In this document: one piece after another, positions 41,851 through 53,246 of the stretch
Position numbering within the stretch: the stretch's first letter is position 1
Layout: the number at the start of each line of letters is the position of its first letter
NCBI GenBank assembly: GCA_039707465.1
Contig: CM077645.1
Location: 143,283,503-143,347,502 of the forward strand
Length of the DNA stretch: 64,000 nucleotides
Reading direction: 5' to 3'
Source: Rhabdophis nuchalis
Taxonomy: Eukaryota; Chordata; Lepidosauria; Squamata; Natricidae
Notes under the pieces: generated by a model
Told to the model about the DNA's origin: nothing
Seen by the model: the letters and a program-made list of their open reading frames with translations, nothing else
Databases searched by the model: none
Made by a program: the position numbers and the translations under genes

Positions 41851-44800
41851 TGTATTTTATTCAGCTCAAGGTAGTGTTAGTCATTCAGAAGTTGTCCCAC
41901 TACTCTCCTGTTTTGCTCTACTTCATAAGGCAGGTCTGCATAACATATAGAAGAGAATGGACCATATGAAGAAATTAAAAGTCAAGGGATGCAAAGGAAT
42001 ATCTGGCACTTTCATCAGTTGTTTAACAGCTTGTAGAACAGCAACAGTGTTGGAACTAATGGTGGGGCTTGGTGACACTGAATGTGCTTGGCAGTACATC
42101 TTTCAGGGCCGCAGTTGCTAATTTATTGACCTTTGAAAAAAGTGCTTAGTGGGCTGCACAATATTGGTGAAACCGAAGGCATACAGGGGTCTTTCAGACT
42201 AATGCCATCATCAACAGAGTTGTAATGAAAATCACATTTTCAACTGCAGTATTCAAATTACGAAAGGACTTATCTAGATAAAAGCCTTTGGTGCTAAGTG
42301 CCTTGTTTTGGGGTCTCTAGACAAAGGCATTTTTATTCTCAGCACGGACTATGAACTGACTGATAACATGTCATCGTCTCTGCATATATTGGGCAGCTAT
42401 GTTCTATATTCAATAGTCCGTTGTTCTGATTTCTGTTTGCAACATTTTCTTGTGTGGGTGTCACCCTAGCAATGTTCTTGAAGGTCAGCTAATATTAGTT
42501 TTAAAAGATACACAGCAAATAATACCAATGATATATAATTCCTTGAATAATCCTTGCATGATTGCATACCTACTGTTTACTTAAAGTATTTCTTTTTAAA
42601 AATCTCATAATTGAGATTTACAAAACTGTAGAGATCTGAGGAAGGGAGGGGAATGGGGGAGGGAGGGGGGAGGGAGAAAGGGAGGGAGGGAGGAAGGGAG
42701 GGAAGGAAGGCTTGATTGGGTTTTTTTCTGGTTTTCAGGCTAACATCAGGGCTGCAAAAATATAGATAATCATTATATGGCAATAGATAAATATAAAGTA
42801 TCTAGATTTTGTACCCTAGATTCCATTTATAATCCAAATTCCAAACAGCTTTGCAGTATTAGATATGTTGGCAGTTAAATGGGGAAGTCAAAGGAAACTC
42901 TGAATGTTGGATAGGACAGTAAAGTGGAGGAATACAGCACTTAGTTATAAGTTCTATACATTACATTGCAGTGAGAGTCTGTCCACAAACCCCTTTCTTT
43001 TAATTTTGTTTAGAGAGCTTTTCAAAGTCTAGAAAATCTAACTGCAAATGCTCTTGGGGCAGCAGTAAATGACAAGGTAATATTAATAGCAGTCCTTGTC
43101 CTATGGAAATCTGGCAGGCTCCCCACCCTTCTAGCCTATCAGAAGGGACCCTCCCAAAAAAACTTTGTGATAGGATAATATTTTGTGTTTTTTATTGCTG
43201 TAATCCCCCAAAATTATGGTGCATAACATGGAAGGCCATATAAGTCGAATGAACAAAGAAACACATAAATGTATTTCTAGGGAAATTTTACAGAAAAAAA
43301 GTGATAACTGTCTATCCCCCTTTTCTCCCATATACAATATGTCCCAAGAGAGTTATTATTTTTAAGGTTTCTCCATGTGCCTGGAACTGCTCTTCAAATG
43401 TGAGCACATTTATTGAGAATTCTAGGAGTGGAAATTGAAGGATATCAGATTGCAGAAGTTGCTGTCCATAGATCCCAAAATCCTCTCACATGTTTAGAAA
43501 TGCCATGGTAGATTTTGTAGAAGTTCATAAACTGATGGTTAATACTCATAGGATTGCCTCTGATAAACCCTCTGAGGCACATTCTGTTCACTTAGAATAA
43601 AGTTATTTACCCCAACAAATTTGAAATATGTATTGTTTAATTTTTAAAAAACCATATCAAAGGTAAGCACGGGATTGTGGCTTCAAAGGAAACATGGATG
43701 GTTTTGAACAGAGAGGTTAAAGGCAAGGTCTCAATGAAGAAGCCTGTAATTAAGAAATCATGTTATTTTTTAAAAAAAAATCTCAGACATGAGTATTCTA
43801 AAGAGCTCAAGGTTACCATTATATCCATCAGTGAGAAACTAGAATTTACTTACTTTAGAGACAGAAAAAGGTCAGGCTAAAAAGCTGGAGTTACAGAACA
43901 TCATGAAAAGAACTAAATAGCAGGGCATTATGTATGTATACAAAAAGCCAGAATGCTCTCCGTTTAAAGACATATAATCAGAAAAGTCTCAAATAATACA
44001 CTGGAGAAGCAACAGTGTTTTTATTTTCTTGCTATAAGCACAAATGCCATTTTGGAATGAACAGGCAGACCTGAATGCCAGAAATCTAGGGAGAAGCCTG
44101 ATTACAAAAAAAAATCTATTAGGACATTATAACCTCATCCATTCTGCAAACCAAATGAAAGAGCCACATGGTAAGATTTGCATAATGCAGGCTTCAAGGT
44201 AGGGTTTTTTTTTTAAAGTGATTACTATAAGATACTGTATGTGGCTTCTTGGTTTTTGTTTTTTAAAAAGGCCTCCTGTTAATGTTTTGCTGGGAGGCAA
44301 AGACAACAGAACAAGTAATTGGGATACTTTCTCTTGCACCCCCCACCCCCACTTTCCAAATGCTTGAGATTTGAAAATAAGAATCACCGGGGTTATCTAC
44401 CTGTAGTATGAAATATGTAAGTCCTCTCCAGCCCCTTTATTTGATTCCATCTCCAAGTGTGTGCAAAAATGCCTGGAGTTTCTTAATGCATTTACATGCA
44501 AGAAGTGACATTCTTTACCTCCCTTTTAACGTATCTTTTTTGAACAGTTGAAAACAGTACACTGTCCTGTGGATAATGCTGCAGCACTTCTACATTTCTC
44601 AGATGGCCTCACAAAATGTGGCAGCCTGTTTGCTCATTTTTATTTACCAAGAAAAATATCACCCCAAATGATTAAAGGGCTGACGCAGCTCTCCTATTAA
44701 AAAAGATGATAGCAATTGGGGGCATTGATTATTTATTTAGCTTGGAATACAAATGGATAAGGGGAAGCACGATAGAGATACATAACTTCCTGCAGGAAGT

Positions 44801-46071
44801 TATGATTTTCTGGAAGCTTGTCACAACCCTTCTCTTCAGGGAATAGAGTAGAAAGGTTTATCTATCTGAGCATCTTATGATACCATCTGTTATATTGTAT
44901 TTACTTTATTAAGATTAATCAGTTTGTAGTATTATTGATTATTATATTTCCATTTCCACATATATTATCCATCTCTTAGAGTTTATTGTGATAAAAGTGC
45001 TCTGTAAGTTCATTAAATAAATAACAAACGTAGGACAAAAATTATTTTCTCTTCCCTCTTACAATATTGCACAGAAACTATATGCACTGAAATTCAGAAG
45101 AAACTGGGGGAAATCCTTTATTCCCAAAACAGTTGAAATATAGGTTTCATTCATTGCCACTAATTCTGGCTTAGGTGGATTTACAAGGCAAGAGAAGAGA
45201 TTCATGAAGGTTCAACCTATCAGTTTTTGAGAGCTCACCTCCCTTCCCATAAGGTGAAATAAGGACAAATATGACAAAAGATATCCCAATAAAATACATT
45301 CCATTTTGTGTCTCCTCCTCCCACTTCTCTTTTCTTCTTTTTTAATTTTTGTTAACTGAATGGAACAAATAAATGGAAAAGGGAAGTACAGAATAAAGTG
45401 GGTCTTTTTTCCTCTCCAGCCATTGAAAAAACTATAATCTTCAGTCACTGGGAGGAAAAACCCAATAATCTAGTCATGGAAGGAGATAACTGGTCTTTTC
45501 TTCCATTACACACACATAGACACGCATTCATACACACGCATCTCTAGGAATACAATTGTAGGAAAGAAGGTGAAGACTTCTCTTCTTTACCCTCCTTAAT
45601 CCATCACAGTCAATTATCTGACTCAAAGAATTTCAAACCTCTAGTCCTTTTCCCAAATGAGAACTGTCAGATATTCTACAAAAGAAAAGGAAAAAGTTGC
45701 AACTGGTCACATTTAGAAGGCAACATAGGTATTAGCAGATGAACAGAGATTAAATGCTATGAAATTATCTCCATCTCTCATGTAAGTCATATTCATAAGC
45801 TTCAGCATATTTATTAATCAAATTCTAAGTTGATTAGAGCTTGATTTGGCCTTTAAAATATTGTACATTGTTAGCATCAAACCTTCCAATAATTTTAATA
45901 TTTCATTCCTGAATTTATACCAGCGTAAGGTTTTTTTCTGTAGAATTAAGACAACACCTCAAAGCATTTCCCACCTTCTATGTCCAAAGGCTATATGAGT
46001 TAGGCCAGTATTTTTAACCATCATTTATAAATAACAAATGAGGATTTCAGCTACCATTTTACCTAGCAACC
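41851..46071. other. Long repeat-poor interval
   Basis: About 4.2 kb, the longest stretch here without a clear transposon. A GGGA/GGAA-rich purine patch lies at 42640-42710. Nothing looks coding. Candidate for unique or conserved non-coding sequence. Confidence 0.45.
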
Positions 46072-46080
46072 AGCAAGCAG

Positions 46081-48591
46081 TTGGGCTTGCTGGTTGTATA
46101 CCTGGCTCCCCGCTATGTAGCAGCAGCCCTGCCCGAGCTCCTCGAGGTGATCGCTACGGTGGCAGTGGAGACCCCCAGACTTTTAGTCATGGGGGACTTT
46201 AATCTGCCATCGTTGGGCGAATCATCCGAGGTAGCTCGGGAGTTCATGGCTTCCATGACGGCCATGGACCTGACCCAACTAATTCAAGGCCCCACTCACG
46301 AGGGTGGACATACACCGGATCTCATCTTTGTCTCAGGCCAATGGACGAGTGATCTGGGTATAGGGGACATAGTCATCACACCCTTGTCATGGACAGACCA
46401 CTCACTTCTCCGGCTCGACTTTCCGACCGCTGCTCCCCTCCGCGGGGAGGCGGGACCTGAATTACCAATCTGGTTCCGCCCCAGGCGCCTGATGGACCCG
46501 GATGGGTTCCAAACGGCGCTTGGGCCAGTTCCTGTACCCCTGACCCGCGCCCCGATGGAGGACCTCGTGGCCGCATGGAATAGTGCGACCACGGGAGCCT
46601 TGGATCGGGTCGCGCCCTTGCGGCCTCTCTTGCGGCGGCGGAACACCCTGGCTCCTTGGTTTACCGAGGAGCTGGGGGTGATGAAACGCCGCAAGAGATG
46701 CCTAGAGAGTAGATGGAGGTCTTCTCGTTCTGAATCTGACCGGACACAGGTAAGAGCCCATTTACGGACTTACATTGTGGCGCTGAGAGTAGCCAAACGT
46801 CATCATTGCGCTACTCTCATAGCATCCGCAGAAAACCGCCCTGCCGCCCTGTTTAGGGTGACCCGCTCCCTCCTTCAACAGAGGGTGCGGGAAGCCCCGC
46901 TACAGGGTAGAGCAGAGGAATTTGTGACTTTTCTGCAGGAGAAAATCGCTCAGATACAGAACGAGTTAGCCCCCATTCATGGCCCAGTGGGATGCCACGA
47001 GAGAGATCTTGTTTGGGAGGAGTTTGACTCCGTTACTTCCGAGGATATGGACAGGTTACGTGGGCGACTGCGAGCCACCACATGTTTATTGGACCCGTGT
47101 CCCTCCTGGCTTGTACTGGCATCCTGGGAGGTGACACGAGGCTGGCTCCAGGAGGTGGTCAACGCTTCCTTGAGTGAGGGTGTCTTGCCTGCTTCCCTTA
47201 AAGAAGCGATGGTGAGGCCCCTCCTTAAGAAGCCCTCCTTGGATCCAGCTTCTTTGAACAACTACCGTCCCGTCTCCAACCTTCCCTTTTTGGCGAAGGT
47301 TGTCGAGAGTGTGGTGGCACAACAGTTTCCCCGTCACCTGGAGGAAGTAGACTATCTAGATCCGCGCCAGTCCGGCTTCCGGCCCGGGCATAGCACCGAG
47401 ACGGCATTGGTCGCGTTGGTTGATGATCTCTGGAGGGCCAGAGATGGGGGTTGTTCCTCCATCCTGGTCCTATTAGACCTCTCGGCGGCTTTCGATACCA
47501 TCGACCATGGTATCCTATTGCATCGGCTGGGGGGGTTGGGGGTGGGAGGCACCGTTTTACGGTGGTTCTCCTCCTACCTCTCTGGCCGATCGCAATTTGT
47601 GTTGACAGGGGGGCAGAGGTCGACCGCGAGACCCCTCACATGTGGGGTGCCTCAGGGGTCGGTCCTCTCGCCCCTCCTGTTCAACACATACATGAAGCCG
47701 CTGGGTGAGATCATCCGTGGTTTTGGGGTAGAATACCATCTGTACGCTGATGACACCCAGCTGTACATTTCTACCCCAAACCACCCCAACGATGCCGTAG
47801 CGGTGATGTGCCAGTGCCTGGAAGCTGTACGGATCTGGATGGGAAGTAACGGACTCAGGCTCAACCCGACCAAGACCGAGTGGCTGTGGTTTCCGGCTGC
47901 CCGATTCAACCAGCTTATTCCATCGCTGGCCATAGGGGGCGAACATCTTGCCCCTGTGGATGGGGCGCGCAATTTGGGTGTCCTCCTGGATGCCCGGCTG
48001 TCCATGGAAGATCAGGTGACAGCCGTGGCCAGGAGGGCGTTTTACCAGGTTCGCCTGGTTCGCCAATTGCGCCCCCTATTGGATCGGGACGCCCTTCGCA
48101 CAGTCACTCATGCTCTCGTGACATCCCGACTGGACTATTGCAACTCTCTCTACATGGGGCTGCCCCTGAGGTGCACCCGGAGGCTTCAGCTAGTCCAGAA
48201 TGCAGCCGCGCGGGCAATTATGGGGACCGCAAGGTCTACCCATGTAACACCGCTCCTGCGCGAGCTGCACTGGCTGCCTGTCGTCTTCCGGGTGCGCTTC
48301 AAGGTGCTAGTCATCATCTTCAAAGCGCTCCATGGCTCGGGACCTAGCTATCTGCAGGATCGGATCCTGCCTCATACGTCCTCACGGCCGATTCGCTCCC
48401 ACAGAGAGGGGCTTCTCCGGGTGCCGTCCACTAGACTGTGTCAGCGGGCGACACCCAGGGGAAGGGCGCTCTCTGTGGCGGGCCCGGCCCTCTGGAACGA
48501 CCTTCCCCCCGACATTAGGACAACTACGGACCTCCGCTCCTTCCGTCTTAAATTGAAAACTTACTTTTTCCGTCTGGCCGGCCTGGGATAG
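46081..48591 (+). CDS. L2 LINE ORF2: endonuclease (partial) and reverse transcriptase
   Basis: ORF2p nicks target DNA with its apurinic-type endonuclease and copies its RNA onto the nick. The first 40 residues are mid-endonuclease with GDFN at residues 38-41. The late endonuclease motif WTDH (equivalent to SDH) is at 104-107. RT follows: NYRPVSNLPF ahead of motif A, LLDLSAAFDTIDH (catalytic D466); motif B GVPQGSVLSPLLF (about 522-534); motif C YADD at 555-558; GLRLNPTKTEW; then RNLGVLLDARL. A C-terminal region has ELHWLPVVFRVRFKVL and ALWNDLPPD. The stop TAG is at 48589-48591. The first codon here is TTG and upstream codons are open but not L2. The true start is lost by 5' truncation, so only the 3' part of the protein is encoded and the copy should be immobile. 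Confidence 0.93.
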   Translation: MGLLVVYLAPRYVAAALPELLEVIATVAVETPRLLVMGDFNLPSLGESSEVAREFMASMTAMDLTQLIQGPTHEGGHTPDLIFVSGQWTSDLGIGDIVITPLSWTDHSLLRLDFPTAAPLRGEAGPELPIWFRPRRLMDPDGFQTALGPVPVPLTRAPMEDLVAAWNSATTGALDRVAPLRPLLRRRNTLAPWFTEELGVMKRRKRCLESRWRSSRSESDRTQVRAHLRTYIVALRVAKRHHCATLIASAENRPAALFRVTRSLLQQRVREAPLQGRAEEFVTFLQEKIAQIQNELAPIHGPVGCHERDLVWEEFDSVTSEDMDRLRGRLRATTCLLDPCPSWLVLASWEVTRGWLQEVVNASLSEGVLPASLKEAMVRPLLKKPSLDPASLNNYRPVSNLPFLAKVVESVVAQQFPRHLEEVDYLDPRQSGFRPGHSTETALVALVDDLWRARDGGCSSILVLLDLSAAFDTIDHGILLHRLGGLGVGGTVLRWFSSYLSGRSQFVLTGGQRSTARPLTCGVPQGSVLSPLLFNTYMKPLGEIIRGFGVEYHLYADDTQLYISTPNHPNDAVAVMCQCLEAVRIWMGSNGLRLNPTKTEWLWFPAARFNQLIPSLAIGGEHLAPVDGARNLGVLLDARLSMEDQVTAVARRAFYQVRLVRQLRPLLDRDALRTVTHALVTSRLDYCNSLYMGLPLRCTRRLQLVQNAAARAIMGTARSTHVTPLLRELHWLPVVFRVRFKVLVIIFKALHGSGPSYLQDRILPHTSSRPIRSHREGLLRVPSTRLCQRATPRGRALSVAGPALWNDLPPDIRTTTDLRSFRLKLKTYFFRLAGLG

Positions 48592-48762
48592 CCTCCTTGC
48601 CTTGGGATTTTATAGAATAGGTTTTAGTTTAATCGGGATTTTAGCACAGGGTTTATTTAATTGGTTTTTAAATTTTGTTATTTATTTATTGTTGTTGTTA
48701 TTTATTGTTTTTATGCTACCTGTGCACCGCCCCGAGTCCCCGTGGGGAGAGGGGGCGGTATA

Positions 48763-48797
48763 GAAATAATAAATTATTATTATTATTATTATTATAA
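48763..48797. repeat. (ATT)n microsatellite, L2 tail
   Basis: AATAATAA followed by about nine ATT units. It is the 3' tail of the young L2. Confidence 0.92.
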
Positions 48798-49603
48798 AGC
48801 TACACCTCACATTTATGGGTGAAATAAGAAGTCTCATACTTGAGACTTTCCAACTCAGAATTTATTGTATTAACCACTGTAGAAATAAATGAATAGGCCC
48901 TAATATCTAATCATTAGCAACATGCTTCAAAGGAGAATGAACAGCCTTTTAAACAGGTAAACAAACCTCTCTTCTCTGGCATTGTTGCTCAACTAAAATG
49001 TGTACCTATAGATAAGAATATAAACTGTCTCCATATGAATTCCCTCATAGAGATGAATTTCTGGGTATTAAGAGAGCAGTGCTTTCTTTTCACAAGTGAG
49101 GCCGTGACAATCTTCATAAAGACAGATAAAGCTTAACAATATGTCTCAACAAATAACATAATGAATTCAGAGTCTTGCTAACCAAACATCCAAAGATAGT
49201 AAGAGCTTTACCTAATGATAAACAAGCACTTCAGGGTATCCTGCTGGCTATATTCCATCTAATTGTCTCTGACATTCTCTAGAATGAGCCACAATCTTTT
49301 ATTATTGTCTGTAGAGTTTGCAGTTACAGCATGTTTGTAAGACCCATAGGCAAAATTCATATTCAATGCATTAGTACAATAAAATACTGTATATTCTGAA
49401 TACTTTGATGTAACCTCAATGGCCACATCATAAGATAGTTATGCTTCCTGGACTTGTTATAAAACCAACAATAATGTCATCATAGTTAGGAGTTCTACTA
49501 CACAAAAAGAAATGTTGATCTATCTGTAATCTACTTCAGTACAAATAATTTAAATTATAAAAAAATATCCTTTCCTTACACTAAAAAATTATTCAGATAT
49601 ATA
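48798..49603. other. Unassigned sequence
   Basis: Nothing recognised. Confidence 0.5.
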
Positions 49604-49815
49604 CAGTAGAACCTCTGGTAGCAACCATAATTCATTCCATAACTTTGGTCGCAAACTGATTTGGTTGTGACCAGAACCTAATTTTGGAAATTTGGCACTT
49701 ACAAAAAAAATGGCATGGAAGGAAAAATTGGCTGTGCAAAAAAAATTGCGGTTTTTTTTTCTGTCAGAACCCGATTTGGTCATTTTAGAAGCGTTTGTGA
49801 CCAGAGCTTCTACTG
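49604..49815. mobile_element. Tc1/mariner-pogo-like MITE with TA TSD
   Basis: It starts CAGTAGAACCTCTGGTAGC and ends GACCAGAGCTTCTACTG, inverted with few changes. TA lies at 49602-49603 and 49816-49817. A 212-bp element with no protein. Its right TA is also the start of the CR1 tail. Confidence 0.88.
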
Positions 49816-49817
49816 TA

Positions 49818-50345
49818 CAATACAATACAATAGCAGAGTTGGAAGGGACCTTGGAGGTCTTCTAGTCCAATCCCCTGCCCAGGCAGGAAACCCTATAACA
49901 TTTCAGAAAAATGGCTATCCAACATCTTCTTAAAGACTTCCAGGGTTGAGGCATTCACAACTTCTGGAGGCAAGCTGTTCCACTGGTTAATTGTTCTAAC
50001 TGTCAGAAAATTTCTCCTCAGTTCTAAGTTGCTTCTCTCCTTGATTAGTTTCCACCCATTGCTTCTTGTTCTGCCCTCAGGTGCTTTGGAGAATAGTTTG
50101 ACTCCCTCTTCTTTGTGGCACCCTCTGAGATATCAGAAGACTGTTATCATGTCTCCCCTAGTCCTTCTTTTCATTAAACTAGACATACCCAGTTCCTGCA
50201 ACCGTTCCTCATATGTTTTAGCCTCCAGTCCCCTAATCATCTTTGTTGCTCTTCTCTGCACTCTTTCTAGAGTCTCCACATTTTTTCTACATCGTGGCAA
50301 CCAAAACTGAATGCAGTATTCCAAGTGTGGCCTTACCAAGGCATT
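49818..50345 (-). mobile_element. Classic CR1 LINE 3' part
   Basis: On the minus strand the RT C-terminal region reads [16 protein letters not shown], then [38 protein letters not shown], then with a shift toward the end and the 3' UTR (inverse of AGAGTTGGAAGGGACCTTGG). The tail is (ATTGT)n. The frame is open for 68 codons (50133-50339) and then shifts. Truncated upstream of the catalytic RT motifs. Confidence 0.93.
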
Positions 50346-51685
50346 TATAATTCATTGATTTTCTTTTTTTTTTTAAAGCAACCAGCAAAGGTAGACTTAT
50401 ATTCAAAGTCAATCAACAATACTTTCTTCAGTCCTTAGACAACAGTCCTCAAAACTTGTGGAAACTGTATATTGGGTTCTTTTCTTTTAAAAAAATTAGA
50501 CTAGGCTAAACTGAACTCTTGGTATAAAAGTAACCAAGTTTTGTTCAAATTTGAGAAAAGGTGAAGATAGAATAAAGATCAGAAAGTAAATGGCTGAAAG
50601 ACTTCCAAGGTTCCTTCCAACTCTTTTTATTCTGTATTCTGTAATTCATTTGGGGAGAAAACAATAACAATGTTAGGCCAAATTTGATTAATTTGATTAA
50701 TGGTCCTATAGGCTAGCTACTAATATAGGCAGCTGGTGTTACATATTATTTCTGGTTCACACTTAGAAAATATTTTGTTTGGGCTATAGTTTCCAAATAA
50801 TCCTTAAGAACTAGACTATAAAAGCACTGTAATAACTAATTTTTATATCAATAAAATTACAAGTTTACTCACATAGTATAATACAACCTGCTTTGCTTAA
50901 CCATGTTTTGTTGCATACAGGCAAAGTTGGCTGGCTTCCTCTATTAGGCTAAGACAAAACACATTAAGTCTTAATGCAATGCTACCTAATGTGTAAATGT
51001 TGGCAGGTTTTTTAAAGTGGTCTGGAAGCCACTTTAGTGTAGAATTCAGCTACAAGAACAGTGCCTGGAGCAATGTATCTAATGTCATATGAGTCCTTAA
51101 AGAGCTTCATTGACTATCTTTCCAATTCTACACACCAGCATTTCATTTAAATGGCTTGGGACCAAAGTACCTCTTCTATGAGCATCAACCTAAAGAAGTC
51201 TGGTCTAGATTGAATGGTGAACATTAATTCACCATTGTTATTTGATTCAATAAAATAGTTAAATGGTTCTGGAAGTAGACATGTTGGTTCCAAGAAAAGA
51301 ATTAAAGGAAAACATAAATGTGTACATTGGTTTCACTTCAGCATTAAAGCATTCGTTTTACTGTGTAGTGCTTTTGCTGAAGAATTGATCACAAGCAAAC
51401 ATTTAGACAGAAGTAAATGATGCATCATTATTTGGGAATTGTAGCAAGGAAAGAGATAAACAGAAAGCCAGTCAAGACATTGCAAATGCTTCTTTAAACA
51501 TTTCTTTCTCAGGAGGTGATTTATTATTGGAAGAACATGCTTTCGTGATGATGAAAAGCTATTTTTCCCATTGTTGCTTATGAATCTTCTCAGAATTTGA
51601 TTTTGTTTGATTCGTAATATAATAGTGGGAAATGGTTCGAAATATTCCATCACGTAAGAATCCATGAAGATTTTCAGTAAGTCAT
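50346..51685. other. Unassigned sequence
   Basis: About 1.3 kb with nothing recognised beyond a short T run near 50365. Confidence 0.5.
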
Positions 51686-52021
51686 TTGTGCTTCAGTTTG
51701 AGATGCAGACAACATAGGCTTATTCCCAACAGCCTGTGCCTGTGTTCAACAAATAAGGGACACAGGGCAGAAAACATCCTGCAGAAAGCACAGCTCCACA
51801 ACACAGTCCTTTCAGCAGTTCCAAGAAGGTTCCACACCCATTTGTACCACTCAGGTGACCCTGATAAACATCCAAGAAGCCTCAACAACTTTCTAAAAAG
51901 AATGTAAATGACCAACCACCTTCAAGGAATATAAATACTTCTATTCCCCATCACCCAGTCAGAACTGAAGAAGTTTTGTGGATGAGAAGCTAATATCTTC
52001 AAAGAAAAAACAAGAAAGTCT
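51686..52021 (+). mobile_element. PLE 3' region
   Basis: It carries a relic frame (PRRFHTHLYHSGDP) and then AAAGAATGTAAATGACCA, GTGGATGAGAAGCTAATAT and AACAAGAAAGTC. The last blocks match the other PLE ends in the window. It is cut at 52021 by the BovB below. Confidence 0.65.
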
Positions 52022-52690
52022 TTGGAGCAGATATTGTTGTTGTTTTTTTCAGTATTTACTTTTTTTTTATTATTAAATTTTAAACATTATAACAACACAT
52101 ACAATACTTCACCCTGTGCTATACATAAGAAAGGAAGATTTGGTTCTTCGGATATATCCTCATGATCGCCAAAATCCACGTTCTCTGGGTACAGGTACCG
52201 AAGCGTCCAAATTTCCAAGCGTATAGTCCACAAATGGTTTCCAAGTTTTCCAAAAAATATCTTCTTTATAAATACCATTTCTAATTTTAATATCACATGT
52301 CATTTTATCATTTAAAGCTAATTTCCACATTTCACAATACCACTTGGAGCAGATATTGGACTGCAAGGTGATCAAACTGGTCAGTCCGACAGGAGATCAA
52401 CCCTGACTGCTCTTTAAAAGGCCAGATCCTAAAGATGAAATTCAAATACATTGGCCACCTAATGAAAAGGAAGGACTCACTGGAGAAGAGCCTAATGCTG
52501 GGAAAGATGGAGAGCAAAAGAAGAAGGGGACGACAAAGAATGAGGTGGCTGGATGGAGTCACCAAAGCAGTAGGCATGAGCTTAAATGGACTCCAGAGGA
52601 TGGTAGAGGACAGGAAGGCCTAAAGGAACATTGTCCATGGGTCACGATGGGTCAGACACAACTTCGCAATTAACAACAACAACAACAACA
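52022..52690 (+). mobile_element. BovB (RTE) LINE 3' end, interrupted by L1
   Basis: The C-terminal part decodes to KFKYIGHLMKRKDSLEKSLM, then KRRRGRQRMRWLDGVTKAVG and NGLQRMVED. The tail reads CAGACACAACTTCGCAATTA then (CAA)n. The first 15 bases (52022-52036) are separated from the rest by a 307-bp L1 insertion. It was inserted into the PLE 3' region. Confidence 0.9.
52037..52343 (-). mobile_element. L1 3' fragment with 15-bp perfect TSD, inside BovB
   Basis: TTGGAGCAGATATTG is duplicated exactly at 52022-52036 and 52344-52358. On the minus strand the L1 ORF2 C-terminus reads CEMWKLALNDKMTCDIKIRN, then KEDIFWKTWKPFVDY. The poly-A end lies at the left as GTTGTTGTTTTTTTC. 5'-truncated. Confidence 0.9.
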
Positions 52691-53246
52691 AGGTTTCCCT
52701 ACATTGAGATGGTGGTTATAAAGATGGTGAAGAAAAAGTGATGGGATAAGTAGGAAATGAGAAAATAATGTCTTTTTCCAAATTTCTGTTTTTAATACAA
52801 GAAAGATGACAGCAGTAACAATTTAGGATCTTCTCCAGAGGCTTTGTATTGTTTGCCTTACCTAAATATATGTTCTCTCAAGTGCATATGCATTCTCATT
52901 CATGCACCAAGCAACACCAACAGGGAACCATGCAATATATGTATGTGCGTGGAAGAAAAGTCCTCTCTGTTGTATCCCTCATGACAACTTTAATGCTTTA
53001 ATGATGAGGAATCGGAAGAACATTTCCTTGCAACACCAACACAAAGCTTACTGAGTGAAGTTTACTTATTCCCTCTCCTGTTTGCTCATCATAGGATGAG
53101 AGTCTATTTTTCTTTCTGTAGGGAGTTTATGTGAGAGGAAAAGGGCGAATGTACCTTATAAACAACCTGTTCATTTTTCTGCATAAATGATCTGAGGTAT
53201 GCCTACCTTGCTGTTTCTGCTAATTCAATGATTTGGGAGTGCTATG
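52691..53246. other. Unassigned sequence
   Basis: Nothing recognised. Confidence 0.5.

Larger units (their letters stand above)
46072..48797 (+). mobile_element. Young L2/CR1-superfamily LINE, 5'-truncated, open ORF2
   Basis: The element enters within the endonuclease domain at about 46072-46082 and runs through ORF2, a 170-bp 3' UTR (GTGCACCGCCCCGAGTCCCC, GGGGGCGGTATAGAAATAAT) and an (ATT)n tail to 48797. No TSD could be seen. The uninterrupted 836-codon frame argues for recent insertion. The HLYADDTQLYIS and GVPQGSVLSPLLFN motifs fit L2 better than classic CR1 (which has FADDTKL). Nine shorter L2 fragments in the window belong to the same or sister subfamilies. Confidence 0.93.

Noticed and set aside
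46296..48066. Several antisense frames of 60-169 codons under the L2 ORF2
   Set aside because: They are shadows of the long reverse transcriptase frame and match no family.
46081..48591. The 836-codon frame as a host gene
   Set aside because: It has L2 endonuclease and RT motifs, an L2 3' UTR and a microsatellite tail, and shorter copies are scattered through the window.
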